NCBI GenBank assembly: GCA_024516155.1
Contig: JAJJXM010000085.1
Coordinates: 147,583 to 211,582 of the forward strand
Source of the DNA: Pyronema omphalodes
Lineage: Eukaryota > Ascomycota > Pezizomycetes > Pezizales > Pyronemataceae
Direction of reading: 5' to 3'
Length of the DNA: 64,000 nt
How positions within the stretch are numbered: the stretch's first letter is position 1; every line of letters begins with the position of its first letter. The notes beneath the pieces were generated by a model, which was not told the origin of the DNA, ran no database searches, and saw nothing but the letters and a program-made list of their open reading frames with translations. A program made the translations under genes and the position numbers. Shown piece after piece: positions 33,201 through 41,620 of the stretch.

Positions 33201-33970
33201 GAACAAACGCTACCCTCGAGCAATACCTCCGAGGCTACTGCAACTACCAACAGGACAACTGGAAGACCCTCCTGCCCATCGCGGAATTCTGCTATAATAA
33301 CACCAAATCAGAAACATTGGGCCTGACACCCTTCTTCGCTAACTACGGATACCACCCCCGATTCCAACCAGACCTTAGTGCCGCAAGGGAGCCCACCCCC
33401 GAGGCTATCACGTACATCAGCACATTGAAAAATTTGGACCAGCAACTACAAGCAGATATACAATGGGCGCAGTCGGAACAGGCGGAGCAAGCCAACAAGA
33501 AAAGAAAGCCAGACCCCCTCCTAACCGTAGGAGATAAGGTCTGGTTGAAAAGAAAATATATAAAAACAACTCGCCCGTCAAGTAAGCTGGATCATAAGCT
33601 CCTTGGCCCGTACTCGATCTTGGAAAAAATAGGAACCAAAGCCTATAAGTTAGCCCTTCCCCCCGGCGTGAAACTCCACCCGGTTTTTCACGTATCTCTA
33701 CTCGAACCCGCGACAACGAAATATCCGCCTATCCCCGGCCACGTCAAACCCCCCCCACCGGCTATCATCGTCAACGGACAACAGGAGTGGGAGGTCGAAG
33801 AAATCATAGACTCTCGACGATCACGAAACCGTCTCCAATACCGGGTAAAGTGGAAAGGATTCCACGACGAAGACAAAGCCTGGTATCCCGCTACCAATTT
33901 CGATAACGCCCCCGAAGTAGTTGCGGAATTCCATCAAAAATACCCTGGGAAACCATCCCCTCAAAATTAA
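30260..33970 (+). CDS. pol: Chromovirus C pol polyprotein, intact (1236 aa from first ATG)
   Basis: The open frame extends upstream into gag, so the natural product is probably a gag-pol fusion by -1 frameshift; 30260 is only the first ATG. Protease: MVDCGATENF. RT: LRLCVDYRGLN, YTKLDVRDAYHNL, MPFGLTNAPASF and catalytic AYLDDNLIYS (about 404). RNase H: ETDASDYAIGAV, DKELLAIV and DHKNLEYW. Integrase: zinc domain HDHHDALTAGH...C..C (about 813), then SMDFITG (about 882), SDRG (942) and DGQTERTN (about 977). The chromodomain is at about 1177-1230 (EWEVEEIID, YRVKWKGF). All catalytic residues are present. TAA at 33968-33970 is followed three bases later by ORF3 in the same frame. Confidence 0.96.
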   Translation: MVDCGATENFIDKDYAGKIKLPLNKKTIVRRVLTVDGREMASGPVTHDTTVWLTINNHHKQIKLHCITIGNSPIIVGLPWLKKHNPNIDWKEGKVTFDSEKCARECLDLSPHAKTVPEEAAIRLYQRNFNPKRKRSLDRSTEEGDEYPSENDDICLVHDQEGKPEEGTSGDIRNTLTLQQPSAPDEYYEIAETSREKPQEVINENVPNKPKPEDVVPKEYHDYLRVFTEKGNSSPPPHRHQDHRIPLIDDKMPPFESLRALDENRLQALKEYIDGSLRKGWIRSSTSPAGAPIHFVKKKDGGLRLCVDYRGLNAITIKDRTPLPLIGEALDRLAKAKFYTKLDVRDAYHNLRIAKGDEWKTAFRTKYGLFEYLVMPFGLTNAPASFQRWMNEVLSDYLDIFCIAYLDDNLIYSDGMETHRKHVRLILERIGQVGLNLKVSKCEFHTNKTEYLGYIIAPDGISKDPEKIKAVKDWQEPSNVKGIQSFLGFANFYRRFIRDFSKITTPLTRLIRRDAPFIWDDAAQQAFDSLKQAMVSQPILKQFEPTRPLTLETDASDYAIGAVCSQPDEDGILHPLGYFSCKLKDAERNYDIHDKELLAIVESLQKWATYCKSTQHQIKILTDHKNLEYWKTKKDLNLRQARWGEVLANYDCTIVYRPGKLAGKPDILSRESGDSPWEGEAKHRQNKDRILLPEQSFSASVVSLAKPSPNPNDSRLDPSVFKPTNLAPMPSLEAYATSVTRLREDEALLATIKEKMVEDQEIQGILTKLRNGEKQDTRVALGLCKEEEGLLTYEGLIWIPQGDELRLKILHDHHDALTAGHTGRARTLELITRKYYWPQQRQYIQRYVDNCDMCKRIKPIRHAPFGLLKPLQLPTRPWDSISMDFITGLPEVGGDNALWVIVDRLTKMAHFVACKETMTPQDLAEGFVQHVVRPHGLPGSIVSDRGSLFRSKFWKQIMETMGTTRSLSTSFHPETDGQTERTNATLEQYLRGYCNYQQDNWKTLLPIAEFCYNNTKSETLGLTPFFANYGYHPRFQPDLSAAREPTPEAITYISTLKNLDQQLQADIQWAQSEQAEQANKKRKPDPLLTVGDKVWLKRKYIKTTRPSSKLDHKLLGPYSILEKIGTKAYKLALPPGVKLHPVFHVSLLEPATTKYPPIPGHVKPPPPAIIVNGQQEWEVEEIIDSRRSRNRLQYRVKWKGFHDEDKAWYPATNFDNAPEVVAEFHQKYPGKPSPQN

Positions 33971-33973
33971 GGA

Positions 33974-34678
33974 ATGAGTTCCTACTCCCGGGAAGATACC
34001 CCGGCAGAGACGTTGGGCCGGAACCACGATCTCCCTCCCTCGTTACCTTTCCTCAACTTACCCCACGAAAATATCCACTGGACGTTCTGCCACGAACGTC
34101 ATTGTACCCACTATCAACAAGAAAAACAACAAAAAAACCCCTTCAAACCCTCCGGAGAAAACGGATATCCCACCGATCACTGCTACTGCGGCGAAACCCA
34201 TTCACCCGAACTCGACGAGATTATCCAAGTACAACGTCTCAACCCTCGAAAAGCCTGCCGACGTTGGCAACAAGGCCGTCGTATCTGCCACCGCTGTGGA
34301 TTCCTGGTCAACCTGACCAACCACGCTGAAAGATGCCTTGTCTCCCACCGAACCACCGTTACTCTGACCCAAAGCCCACCCACGAACCCCGACCGAACTC
34401 CGGAGTCCCCTCCGAACGAACCCCGCTTCCAACGCTCCCCCCAACAACAATCTGACCCGAATCCCCGATCGTACCAACCTCTCTACAAACCCCACAAAAA
34501 CCTCGTGGGATCACCACACCCGAGAAGCCTCGTCGGAGCCTCGGCCCTGGAGAGGGGGCTATTGTCAAGAATCAACTTCGACATGCTCTTAGGAGCCTCC
34601 ATTACGGTTGGCATCCTTTGGACACTGGGAATAACCGTGGCCGTAGGGTACCTATTTACCACGGAGAGAAAAGACTAG
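33974..34678 (+). CDS. ORF3 of chromovirus C: Cys/His-rich protein with C-terminal membrane helix
   Basis: 234 codons, beginning 3 nt after the pol stop and in the same frame (TAA GGA ATG). I do not recognise the family. Visible: Cys/His clusters at residues 39-46 (C..H.C.H) and 69-76 (HCYCGETH), a C-X2-C-X8-H-X3-C zinc-finger-like motif at 105-121, and a Pro/Gln/Asn-rich linker at 133-180. A 25-residue hydrophobic, Gly-spaced segment (about 204-228, MLLGASITVG...) is followed by TERKD. There is no N-terminal signal peptide, so a tail-anchored topology is suggested. Residues 197-234 are encoded by the 3' LTR, and the polypurine tract lies inside the ORF. It could be a separate protein by reinitiation, or a readthrough extension of pol. 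Confidence 0.65.
   Translation: MSSYSREDTPAETLGRNHDLPPSLPFLNLPHENIHWTFCHERHCTHYQQEKQQKNPFKPSGENGYPTDHCYCGETHSPELDEIIQVQRLNPRKACRRWQQGRRICHRCGFLVNLTNHAERCLVSHRTTVTLTQSPPTNPDRTPESPPNEPRFQRSPQQQSDPNPRSYQPLYKPHKNLVGSPHPRSLVGASALERGLLSRINFDMLLGASITVGILWTLGITVAVGYLFTTERKD
34548..34562 (+). promoter_or_regulatory. Chromovirus C polypurine tract
   Basis: GGAGAGGGGGCTAT immediately precedes the 3' LTR (TGTCAAG at 34563) and would prime plus-strand DNA synthesis. It is also translated within ORF3. Confidence 0.8.
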
Positions 34679-35522
34679 GAAATCACCATTGTTGGGGATT
34701 CCGAGGCTAGGGTTGATACACCCCCCTCAGAAAGGAATTAGCGAGAAAAAGAAATATGCGAATGAGGGATGTAAGCGAGGAATTCGGGAGGAAATAAGGG
34801 AGCGGGGAGTTAACCGGAATACCGTGAGAAAGCGAGCTATGTCAACTCCGCTGTTCGAATTAGGGAACCCCGAACGAACAGGGGCTTCACGATAAGAACG
34901 AAGCATGCTCGGTGAAATGGATCGGACAAGAGAGTGGGGAAAACATAGGCGAAAAAGTGTAGGCGAAGAGGGGGTTTCGGGTATGAAATGTCGAGGCAAG
35001 CGAGGCTCGCTTAGCTCGCGAATGGACCCGAGCAGTGAAAAGATAAAAGAATGAAAAAGGGGGAAAAAAGGAAGCGAAGGGCATCACGTAATAGTTAGAA
35101 TTATTAGTTAGCAAATATTGTAATTACAGATTGAGGCGTGGAGAAGGACGGGGAGGATTCTGGGAAATCCGAAGTGTTGAAGGAACGACGAATTTGACCC
35201 TCGGGCGTCGATGAAAAGAGGAGGGACGAAAAGGTCTAAAGAGGGATAGATAGGACACGTAGATATTCTCCACGCAATCAATTTACTTTCAACATCCACC
35301 TCCTTCTCCCTCGATTCGGCCGTCCCTTCTGTGAACGAAATCACCGAATAGGAGTAACCTCTAACCGTAACCCCAGATCCCCAACCCTGTCCCCAACTTC
35401 CCTCCTTCCCCACGGTAGAGAATCCCCCTCCTAGAAGTCCTTCCTGTGAAACTCTCGACAGGACTACCACAAGAACAATCGTGTTGCCTACCTCCTTGCC
35501 TAACCGCCGGTGGTGCCTAACA
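34563..35522 (+). repeat. Chromovirus C 3' LTR
   Basis: 960 bp, collinear with the 5' LTR with about 20 substitutions by eye and no indels. The U3 start encodes the same peptide as the 5' LTR, with one silent change. The TATA-type site reads TCTAAAG here. Followed by GATGC, then LINE-2 sequence. Confidence 0.95.
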
Positions 35523-35848
35523 GATGCACCTGTCCAATGCAACCCCCACAAACACCCAAACACCTCATCCTAGGCTGCCCAAAATACCAAGTACAGAGGA
35601 ATAAACTCCGCCGCGAACTGAAACTCCACAGGAACCACCCTGCACCACTCCAAGTGATACTCCACTCTGCCGATGGAACCAAGGCCCTTATCACTATGAT
35701 CTCTACTACCAAGATTGCCACCGCAGAGTTGATACAGGCACAGGTAAGTAATGCTCCCGCTCTGGAAGATGACCCGGAAGGAAGGAGAATAGGCTGGGGA
35801 ACACTGATCGAATCTGAGAACGAGCACGAAGCGGTTCGGAGCGAATAA
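35523..35848 (+). pseudogene. LINE-2 ORF2 C-terminus (zinc motif), separated by chromovirus C
   Basis: Continues the frame of 28012 if C and one target copy are removed: SPRC then TCPMQ. The segment CTC...HLILGC resembles the C-terminal CCHC motif of LINE ORF2 proteins (compare CDCGSGF...LLDC in LINE-1). Ends at the stop 35846-35848. Confidence 0.8.
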
Positions 35849-36703
35849 GACGAATAATGCTGTAAAAAAAAAAAAAAAAAAAAAAAAACCCTGAAGACAG
35901 ATACATAATTATGTACATAGAGAGCCGAAGAACAGCAAGAGCAAGAAATGGTAGCGCGCGGGAAAGGCAAAAGAGAAGAAGAGAGAGGAAGAAGAGGACC
36001 AGTGTAATTGAGCAGAGAAGAGAGGAGAAGAGAGGAGAGGAGCAGAGAAGATTGAAGTAGAGAGGCGAGGAGAGTAGAGGAGAGGCGAGGAGAGAAGAGG
36101 AGCGGTGAGGAGAGAAGAGGAGAGAAGAGGACAGAAGAGGAGAGAAGAGGAGAGAAGAGGAGAGAAGAGGAGAGAAGAGGAGAGAAGAGGAGAGAAGAGG
36201 AGAGGCGAGGAGAGGCGAGGAGAGAAGAGGAGAGAAGAGGAAAGAAGAGGAGAGGCGAGGAGGGAAGAGGAGAGGCGAGGAGAGAAGAGGAGAGGCGAGG
36301 AGAGAAGAGGAGAGGCGAGGAGAGAAGAGGAAAGGCGAGGAGAGAAGAGGAGAGGCGAGGAGAGAAGAGGAGAGGCGAGGAGAGAAGAGGAAAGTTAAGG
36401 AGATCATAGGAAGGCAGAGGAGAGCAGAAGAGAGCAAAGATAGGGTACGAACAACGAAGTGAGACGGTAGAGTGAGAGTGCCGGGAGGGAAAAAAGCAAA
36501 CAGGGCACCAAAATGTAACGACGTGAATGAAAACCACCAGAAGGAAGAGAGGTGGCAACAGGCCCAAGAAATGAAGTACGCTCTGGGGCGGATCCCAGCG
36601 AGACTCCAAGGTAACAGCTGGAGCCTCGAAATGTAAATAGACTGTAGCATACGTCATAACCTTAAGGTTGGGAACGTTCAAGAAAATCAAATCAAATCAA
36701 AAA
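35849..36703 (+). other. LINE-2 3' region with A-run and long purine tract
   Basis: No gene. Contains an A run of about 25 (from 35863). From about 36008 to 36450 the plus strand is almost purely G and A, built from variants of GAGAAGAGGAGAGGCGAGG. The last 30 bases carry TCAAA repeats before the target duplication. Long open frames on both strands here follow from low complexity and are not credible genes. Confidence 0.8.
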
Positions 36704-36717
36704 CCCTCTGTCTCCTC

Positions 36718-36949
36718 CATCATCATCCATTGATCCTCTAAGCAACGATCCCGTAACTACAGCAACGAATACCTCCGAAGACGACCCTTGAGTTTATTCG
36801 GCCTGCGATCGGTTAATTCTCTTCCTAGCTTATCTTTGCAATAAGTTCTTTTAGTTCTTGGGAACAAAGCGTCTGTCTACACCAGGACAGAATACTTGAG
36901 ATACAACCGGAAAAGCCTCCGCATACTTGGGACTGTGCCCAGATTTACA
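36718..36949 (+). repeat. LTR-A 3' part, right of LINE-2
   Basis: Completes the forward LTR-A begun at 20438: CATCATCATCCATTGATCC, the GAGTTTATTCGGCC block, then the end GCCCAGATTTACA at 36949. The LINE-1 target region (GGTTAATTCTCTTCC, 36812-36826) is still uninterrupted here. Confidence 0.8.
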
Positions 36950-37244
36950 CCCTCTGCCATGATTAACAAAGTTCAATCCGGAATTCTCGACATTGTCATC
37001 CCTTGGTTCAGACTGTTGATGCATTTGCCTCTGCCTTCCCTCTTGAAGGTAATACAACCTTTCCTCCTTGACCTGAGAATACATGTCAACACAGTATTCA
37101 CATGGCCATAGACTGGACTGCATGAACCATGGTTCCGAGGGCAAAGTGTATCGGTACCATTGGATTTGGGTTGAACCATAGGAGTTGTCACGTGGCCCTC
37201 CTGATGTACCTCGTGGAAACAATGGAGCATATTGTAGTGGTTCA
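36950..37244. other. 295-bp remnant between two forward LTR-A copies
   Basis: Lies between an LTR-A end (36949) and a new LTR-A start (TGTCACTCCC at 37245), so it could be the residue of an internally deleted element. The minus strand is open through it (part of 36851-37444), with a Gln/Arg-rich stretch, but I recognise no domain. No polypurine tract precedes 37245. Confidence 0.4.
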
Positions 37245-37955
37245 TTGTCACTCCCGAAAAGCTGTGAGGAGGGAATCGGTATCATATATAATGAGATGGA
37301 GAATATGGCAAACTCCGCAGAGAATGAATAATGAGTTAGTATGCCTGCCGGAACCCCTCGAGGAGCTCCGACAAGTGACGTCACATAATTCCTCACTTGC
37401 CGATAGGACCTCATGAGGATCCCGGCCCGAGGGGTTGCAAACATTATTCCATGTTAGTTTGGGAGATTTTAAAAAGCGAAGAGATTGGGCAAGACTTACC
37501 TCCTGGGTGCAAACTTACCCTGGAGCAACTACAAACAACACTGATGGAGAACAAAGAAGAAGACGAAACGTTACCTCCATATCCCTGAGGAGTGTTTGGA
37601 AGTCCACAGCTACAGGAGGGTCTGCACTGGAACAGCGGTCCAAGGATGTGCAGAGCGGTGCGATGACATCATCATGTGTTACTTTGTGGGCTGAATGGTC
37701 CGCGAGGAACATAAGGCAGAGTCTAGTGGGCAAACAGCCGTAGGGCTATCGACAAGGGTCAAAATTGATAAGGTATGAGACAATGTCCATAAGCAGGCAA
37801 CCCTCTCAAGAAAACTGTTTCGTGGAACCAATATGACGCGGCCGTATGCTATTGACTACCAACCAAGGAACAGGTCAGCATTTGCATCCACACCAGGGGT
37901 GGCTGCGTGAACTTCGCGCTGGCGGGGGTATGATAACATCACACAGGAACCTGGC
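37245..37955 (+). repeat. Diverged LTR-A, forward, 5' part
   Basis: Starts TGTCACTCCC and follows the LTR-A U3 order (GGTATCATATATAA, GATCCCGGCCCGAGG, CTTACCTCCTGGGTG, GGCAGAGTCTAGT, CCACACCAGGGGTGG). It loses similarity at about 37955, where LTR-A sequence in the opposite orientation begins. The boundary is approximate. Confidence 0.65.
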
Positions 37956-38055
37956 TATTGAAGCTTTCAGTAGAGAGGTTTATTCGATCAGTGGTTCTTC
38001 GTTTGAAAGGTATTCAACAAATAGATTTCCCAAGAAGCTAGGATGTAAACTAATC
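37956..38055 (-). repeat. LTR-A U5 fragment, reverse orientation, left of half-LINE
   Basis: CCCAAGAAGCTAGGATG and GTAAACTAATC (38045-38055) match the U5 side of LTR-A in reverse. The LINE-type insertion follows at 38056 and the LTR resumes at 39842 with the same GTAAACTAATC. Confidence 0.65.
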
Positions 38056-39841
38056 TGATCTTTGTTTATTGCGACTAGAGCTACTATGGCTATTGCGCTC
38101 CACCTACTTCATACCCATACCCTGCCACACCGCAGTTGCTCTGGGATGCAACCACCCGCGCGACCTATAATACTATGTACAGGAGATCCGGCTATGCCCA
38201 GGGTATTTCAAACAAAACAGAAACAAAAACAAAACATATTCACCCTACAAAGGAAACCTAAACTAGCCCTTCAAAACAAGAACAAACAAAGAAAAAAGCT
38301 ACGATTCACGCGGGTCATGTGGGGAGTTTGTCAAGTGTGGAAAGATATTTGTGCAGTCATTAGAGCTCGCGCTCCATAGACAAATCATTATCAGCGTCGG
38401 GGGCCTTGCCTTTCCCGGCCGGGAGGAGTTTGATCCGTACGGGGCAAAGAGGGTCGGTTGCTGGGTGAGCAGCACTGCAAAGAGCGCATTTCACAGGTGG
38501 GTGGGTGCAGGCCTTACCGGCACGACAGGAGGGGACAGGGCATTGGTGGTCCTTAGTGCTGTGTGGTTGGGTGCAGATGGCGCAGGTGGGTTTCTCCGCT
38601 TTGCAGAGAGAGGTGTGGTGGCCGTAAACCTGGCAGTTCCGGCATTGGGTGGTTGGTGTCCAGGAGAAGTACTCGGTAATCCGGCACTTCCGGTTACAGA
38701 GAAAGAGGTTGTTGGTGCCGATTTGGTTGAGGTTGACAGCACCGCTGAGGGCGATCACCATCGTGGAGGCTTGTTTGTTGAGGCGGCGGTTATCTGGGAC
38801 TAGCCAGCGAGGTTCTTGCATGAGTTTCAGGGTGGGGTAGGTCGATTCGATAAGCTTTTTCACGCCTACACCATTGGCTGCGGTTGGGATGTTGTGGACT
38901 GGGAATTTAGTCCAGCGGCTATTGTTGGTTCCGGATATTGGTTTCAGCCAGTGAATTCTGTTGAGGAGCATCTGCATATATGGTTCGTATGCAGAGGCCG
39001 GGGTGGTAGGGTTGGTCGTCAATACCAGTTTGTTGTGGTCATTGATCCTTGCAAGAGTGAGTGGGGGAAGAGGGATATTGTTGGCCATCAGTACGTCGTT
39101 GTTGAGGCACATCAACACATTGGTGGCTTCTTTTTCTCGACTCCTAGTCAGTGTTGGGTTGTCCAGTGTGATGATAATCTCCCTTTCGATACGTGGGAGG
39201 GCTTGCGGGATGATGGGGGCCGGTGTTTGCTTCTTCTTTTTGCGCGACACGGTTGTGAATTGTTGATCCTTGCCTTCAACTGATGCGGAGACGCGTTCAG
39301 CCCAGGTAAGGTTGCCGGTGGTTGGTTTCTGTGGTTTGGGGGCGGCTGGGGTCGGGGCCCGAGTGGTGGACCTTCCCCTTGCGGTGGGGTCGCCGGGTGG
39401 CATGTGGGGTGCAGGGGTGGCGGTGAGTTGTCGGCGCGTACGGTTCAGCTCTGCCGTGATCGAAGCGACTTGTTTCTCGAGTTCGCGTATGCGGTTGGTG
39501 CTGGTGGCTTGTGAAGAAAGCAAGGCTTTCTCCATTCGCTCGACTTGTAGGGATAGCTGGAGGAGCAGTTGGCGGTCTGGTTCGGCAAGTGACAGGCCAG
39601 CGGTGGCTGGTCTTGGTTCATTATCGGCAGGTGGGATGGTGGGGCGTTTACGCGCTCCACTAGGTGTCGGTGTGGATCTTTCGGAGGAAGGTGGAGGAGG
39701 GGACCCGACATTAATGGTGTTTCTGAACCTGAAAGTGTCGAGATTGCGTTGAGACATGGTAGAGAGTGTTCTCAACAAGATAAAGAGTGGAGTCTGCGCA
39801 ACTACAGACGAGGAGAAAGGGGGGCGAGCACTTGATCGAAA
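38056..39841 (-). mobile_element. Half-LINE: ORF1-only non-autonomous LINE-1 relative
   Basis: About 1.79 kb flanked by exact 11-bp copies of GTAAACTAATC (38045-38055, 39842-39852). It has a LINE-1-type ORF1 and the LINE-1-type 3' end (CTCTAGTCGCAATAAACAAAGATCA), but no ORF2. After ORF1, TAATGA gives an ORF2-like ATG that stops after nine codons. It sits at the same LTR-A site as the full LINEs, so it was probably mobilised by a LINE-1 ORF2. ORF1 differs substantially from the other copies, so this is a separate lineage. Confidence 0.82.
38360..39757 (-). CDS. Half-LINE ORF1: zinc-knuckle RNA-binding protein (465 aa)
   Basis: Start chosen at MSQRNLDTF (39757), which aligns with MSQQ in the other ORF1s; the frame is open further upstream. 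Order: Pro/Ser-rich N-terminus, coiled-coil-like region (IRELEKQVASITAELNR), central domain, then knuckles CRNCQVYGHHTSLC, CAICTQPHSTKDHQC and CALCSAAHPATDPLC. Uninterrupted despite the absence of ORF2, which suggests recent activity or selection on ORF1. Confidence 0.88.
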   Translation of the reverse strand: MSQRNLDTFRFRNTINVGSPPPPSSERSTPTPSGARKRPTIPPADNEPRPATAGLSLAEPDRQLLLQLSLQVERMEKALLSSQATSTNRIRELEKQVASITAELNRTRRQLTATPAPHMPPGDPTARGRSTTRAPTPAAPKPQKPTTGNLTWAERVSASVEGKDQQFTTVSRKKKKQTPAPIIPQALPRIEREIIITLDNPTLTRSREKEATNVLMCLNNDVLMANNIPLPPLTLARINDHNKLVLTTNPTTPASAYEPYMQMLLNRIHWLKPISGTNNSRWTKFPVHNIPTAANGVGVKKLIESTYPTLKLMQEPRWLVPDNRRLNKQASTMVIALSGAVNLNQIGTNNLFLCNRKCRITEYFSWTPTTQCRNCQVYGHHTSLCKAEKPTCAICTQPHSTKDHQCPVPSCRAGKACTHPPVKCALCSAAHPATDPLCPVRIKLLPAGKGKAPDADNDLSMEREL

Positions 39842-41096
39842 GTAAACTAATCGATCACAGGCCGAATAAACTTCAGGGCCTCGTCCTGAGGTATTTGGTG
39901 TAGAAAGGTATAGTCGTAACAAGAGATCAAGTTGCTGATGCTAGAGGAGACGGTGGGAAGACTTAGGGTCTTTTATAGACTTTCGTCTACAAGTTCGCCC
40001 AGACTTCCCAAGGGAACCAACTTCCAAACTAAGCTTAGGAGATAAGACGTGAGTCAATTCTTTGACAAATCTGCCGATGGCTCGCATCATACCATGTGCG
40101 CAATTATATTAATTGCTCACTTGCATGATGACCTTGTGTCAGATTAATCCTTGACATTCCTCGCCGTGCTACCACACCTTCCAATCAGGTATCGGGGTTG
40201 AGCGCCTAGTGGAGGGGTACTCCACGTCAGCGCATAATGCAATGACTCCTCTGATAATGACACGTGAGTCATACATCTTATGAGTCGTCTTGATCATAGA
40301 TCTCCCTTGAGAGTCTTGATTGCGAGTGAAGGAATCCGACATCATAAGGCAGACTATGCCTTTCCGGAGCGCACTGCCCCGTCTCATTCCTGTGTGATGT
40401 CATAACTGCCCCACATGCGCACACTTGCACGGTGCCACACCCTGGTGTGTACGCAATCTCCGTCTTATCTTGCAGTTGGTAGTCATTGCGCTAAGGTCGC
40501 GTCATATCAGTTCCATCCAACAGTTTTCCTGAGTGGTGTTCCTTGCTGCAGGACGTCGTCTCATGCTAAGGCAATCTTGACCCTTGTCCTAAGCTCCACT
40601 CCTGTTGGCTGACTAAACTCTGCCTATTTCCTTGGCCGACAATCCGCCCAACTCAGACTTCGGATGATCCCATTCGTCTGCCTTGCATTCTCATGAGAAT
40701 TCCCTTCTCTTGCAAGCCCTCTGGTAGCCGTGCTTGGTGGAACACAACCTCAAGTATAAGGAGGTGTCCCTTCGCCGTCGTCTTCTGTCTCCATCAGCGT
40801 CGTCTGTAGTTTTCTCATGGGTAAGTGGACACCCATGAGGTAATTTGTTCCTCGTTCCCATCCATCTGTGATCCTCCCAAACTGACAGTGTATAACAGCT
40901 GGCGACGCCTCGGGCGGGGATCCTCGTGAGTTCCTGTCGGAGAGTCACGAATCACGTGACGTGGCTAGCTGGAGCTCCTCAGGGGGTTCCGGCCCGGGAT
41001 ACTAACCTTATCATTCATTCTCCTGTCGAGTTTGCCATGTTCTCTAAATGTTATACATGTTACCTATTCTATACTCACACAATATAGGGTGTGACA
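39842..41096 (-). repeat. LTR-A, reverse orientation, right of half-LINE
   Basis: From the duplicated target (GTAAACTAATC) through the AATAAACTT block, an intact TATA box in reverse (TCTTTTATAGAC near 39967), the U3 repeats and the start TGTCACACCC in reverse (ends 41096). The half-LINE therefore lies about 120 bp downstream of the LTR TATA box, in sense. This copy defines the second LTR-A subfamily. Confidence 0.85.
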
Positions 41097-41447
41097 GTAT
41101 TAGAGTGATACACCTCGGTACGGGATGGATGCATTATGATGTCACATTCCTCCTTTCGCAATCGAGATTCCCTCAGGAGATATATGATAGCACTACTCAC
41201 ATGATAAATGACTCACATTTTGTTTTCCAGAGCAGTTCATGCATCATGCAGTCAAGCGGAGTTGCCCTCCCATATGGCTCATAACCCTGACACCTGATTA
41301 GAAGGTGTAGTAGTACAGAGAGGAATGTCAGGGATTAGTCTGATAATAGCAAGCATCATGCAAACAAGTAATCAATATGATTATGCACTACGTATGTGTC
41401 ACAGCTTACCAATCAACACTCTCCCCCCCTCCTCACTGGTTCACCTA
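41097..41447 (+). repeat. Decayed forward LTR-A U3 remnant
   Basis: Blocks such as GATGTCACATTCC, CAATCGAGATTC and TTCATGCATCATGCAGTCA match forward LTR-A U3 with many changes. The Copia element is inserted at its right end. No gene is seen. Confidence 0.55.
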
Positions 41448-41608
41448 TGTTGAAGTGCGCCTAAGGCCCTAGTGCTTAGGTGGAGGTGGACCACTCTCTA
41501 TGTATAGGCACTCGCTTGCCCGTCTATGCCTGACTCCACACACTCGTTAATACATTCGGTCACCACCTCCACTTTCTTCTTCTCCTCGTGCCTGTAAGAC
41601 CTTCGACA
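41448..41608 (+). repeat. Copia 5' LTR
   Basis: 161 bp, TG...CA, preceded by ACCTA. A TATGTATAGG stretch near 41500 is a weak TATA candidate. Confidence 0.95.
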
Positions 41609-41620
41609 GGTTATGAGCCC
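41609..41620 (+). promoter_or_regulatory. Copia primer-binding site, initiator-tRNA half-molecule type
   Basis: GGTTATGAGCCC directly follows the LTR. Its complement GGGCTCATAACC is the anticodon arm of eukaryotic initiator tRNA-Met. Copia, Ty5 and related elements prime with a cleaved initiator tRNA at this arm, so this is a convincing match. Confidence 0.8.

Larger units (their letters stand above)
28013..35522 (+). mobile_element. Chromovirus C, complete Ty3/Gypsy element (7510 bp)
   Basis: Two 960-bp LTRs (28013-28972 and 34563-35522), each starting TGTCAAGAATC and ending GGTGCCTAACA, flanked by GATGC. By eye they differ at about 20 positions (near 2 percent), making C one of the younger insertions here. 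It has gag, a -1 frameshift signal, an uninterrupted pol with chromodomain, and an additional 3' ORF that runs into the 3' LTR. Only gag shows an obvious one-base lesion. Confidence 0.95.
21250..36703 (+). mobile_element. LINE-2, Tad-like LINE with two nested LTR-element insertions
   Basis: Bounded by 14-bp target duplications. Begins GCCGGAACG, has a 5' leader with a run of 16 or more A (about 21281) and a C run (about 21507), ORF1, ORF2, and a long 3' region ending in short TCAAA repeats. A solo LTR (24713-25854) and chromovirus C (28013-35522) interrupt ORF2. Removing each with one target copy restores the local reading frame. ORF2 is otherwise damaged, so LINE-2 is inactive. It is clearly a different family from LINE-1. 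Confidence 0.9.

Noticed and set aside
36105..36398. Arg/Glu repeat frame on the plus strand
   Set aside because: Direct translation of the GAGAAGAGG-type repeat, with no gene context.
35500..36690. 396-codon Ser/Leu-rich minus-strand frame
   Set aside because: It is the complement of the purine tract in the LINE-2 3' region; low complexity explains its length.
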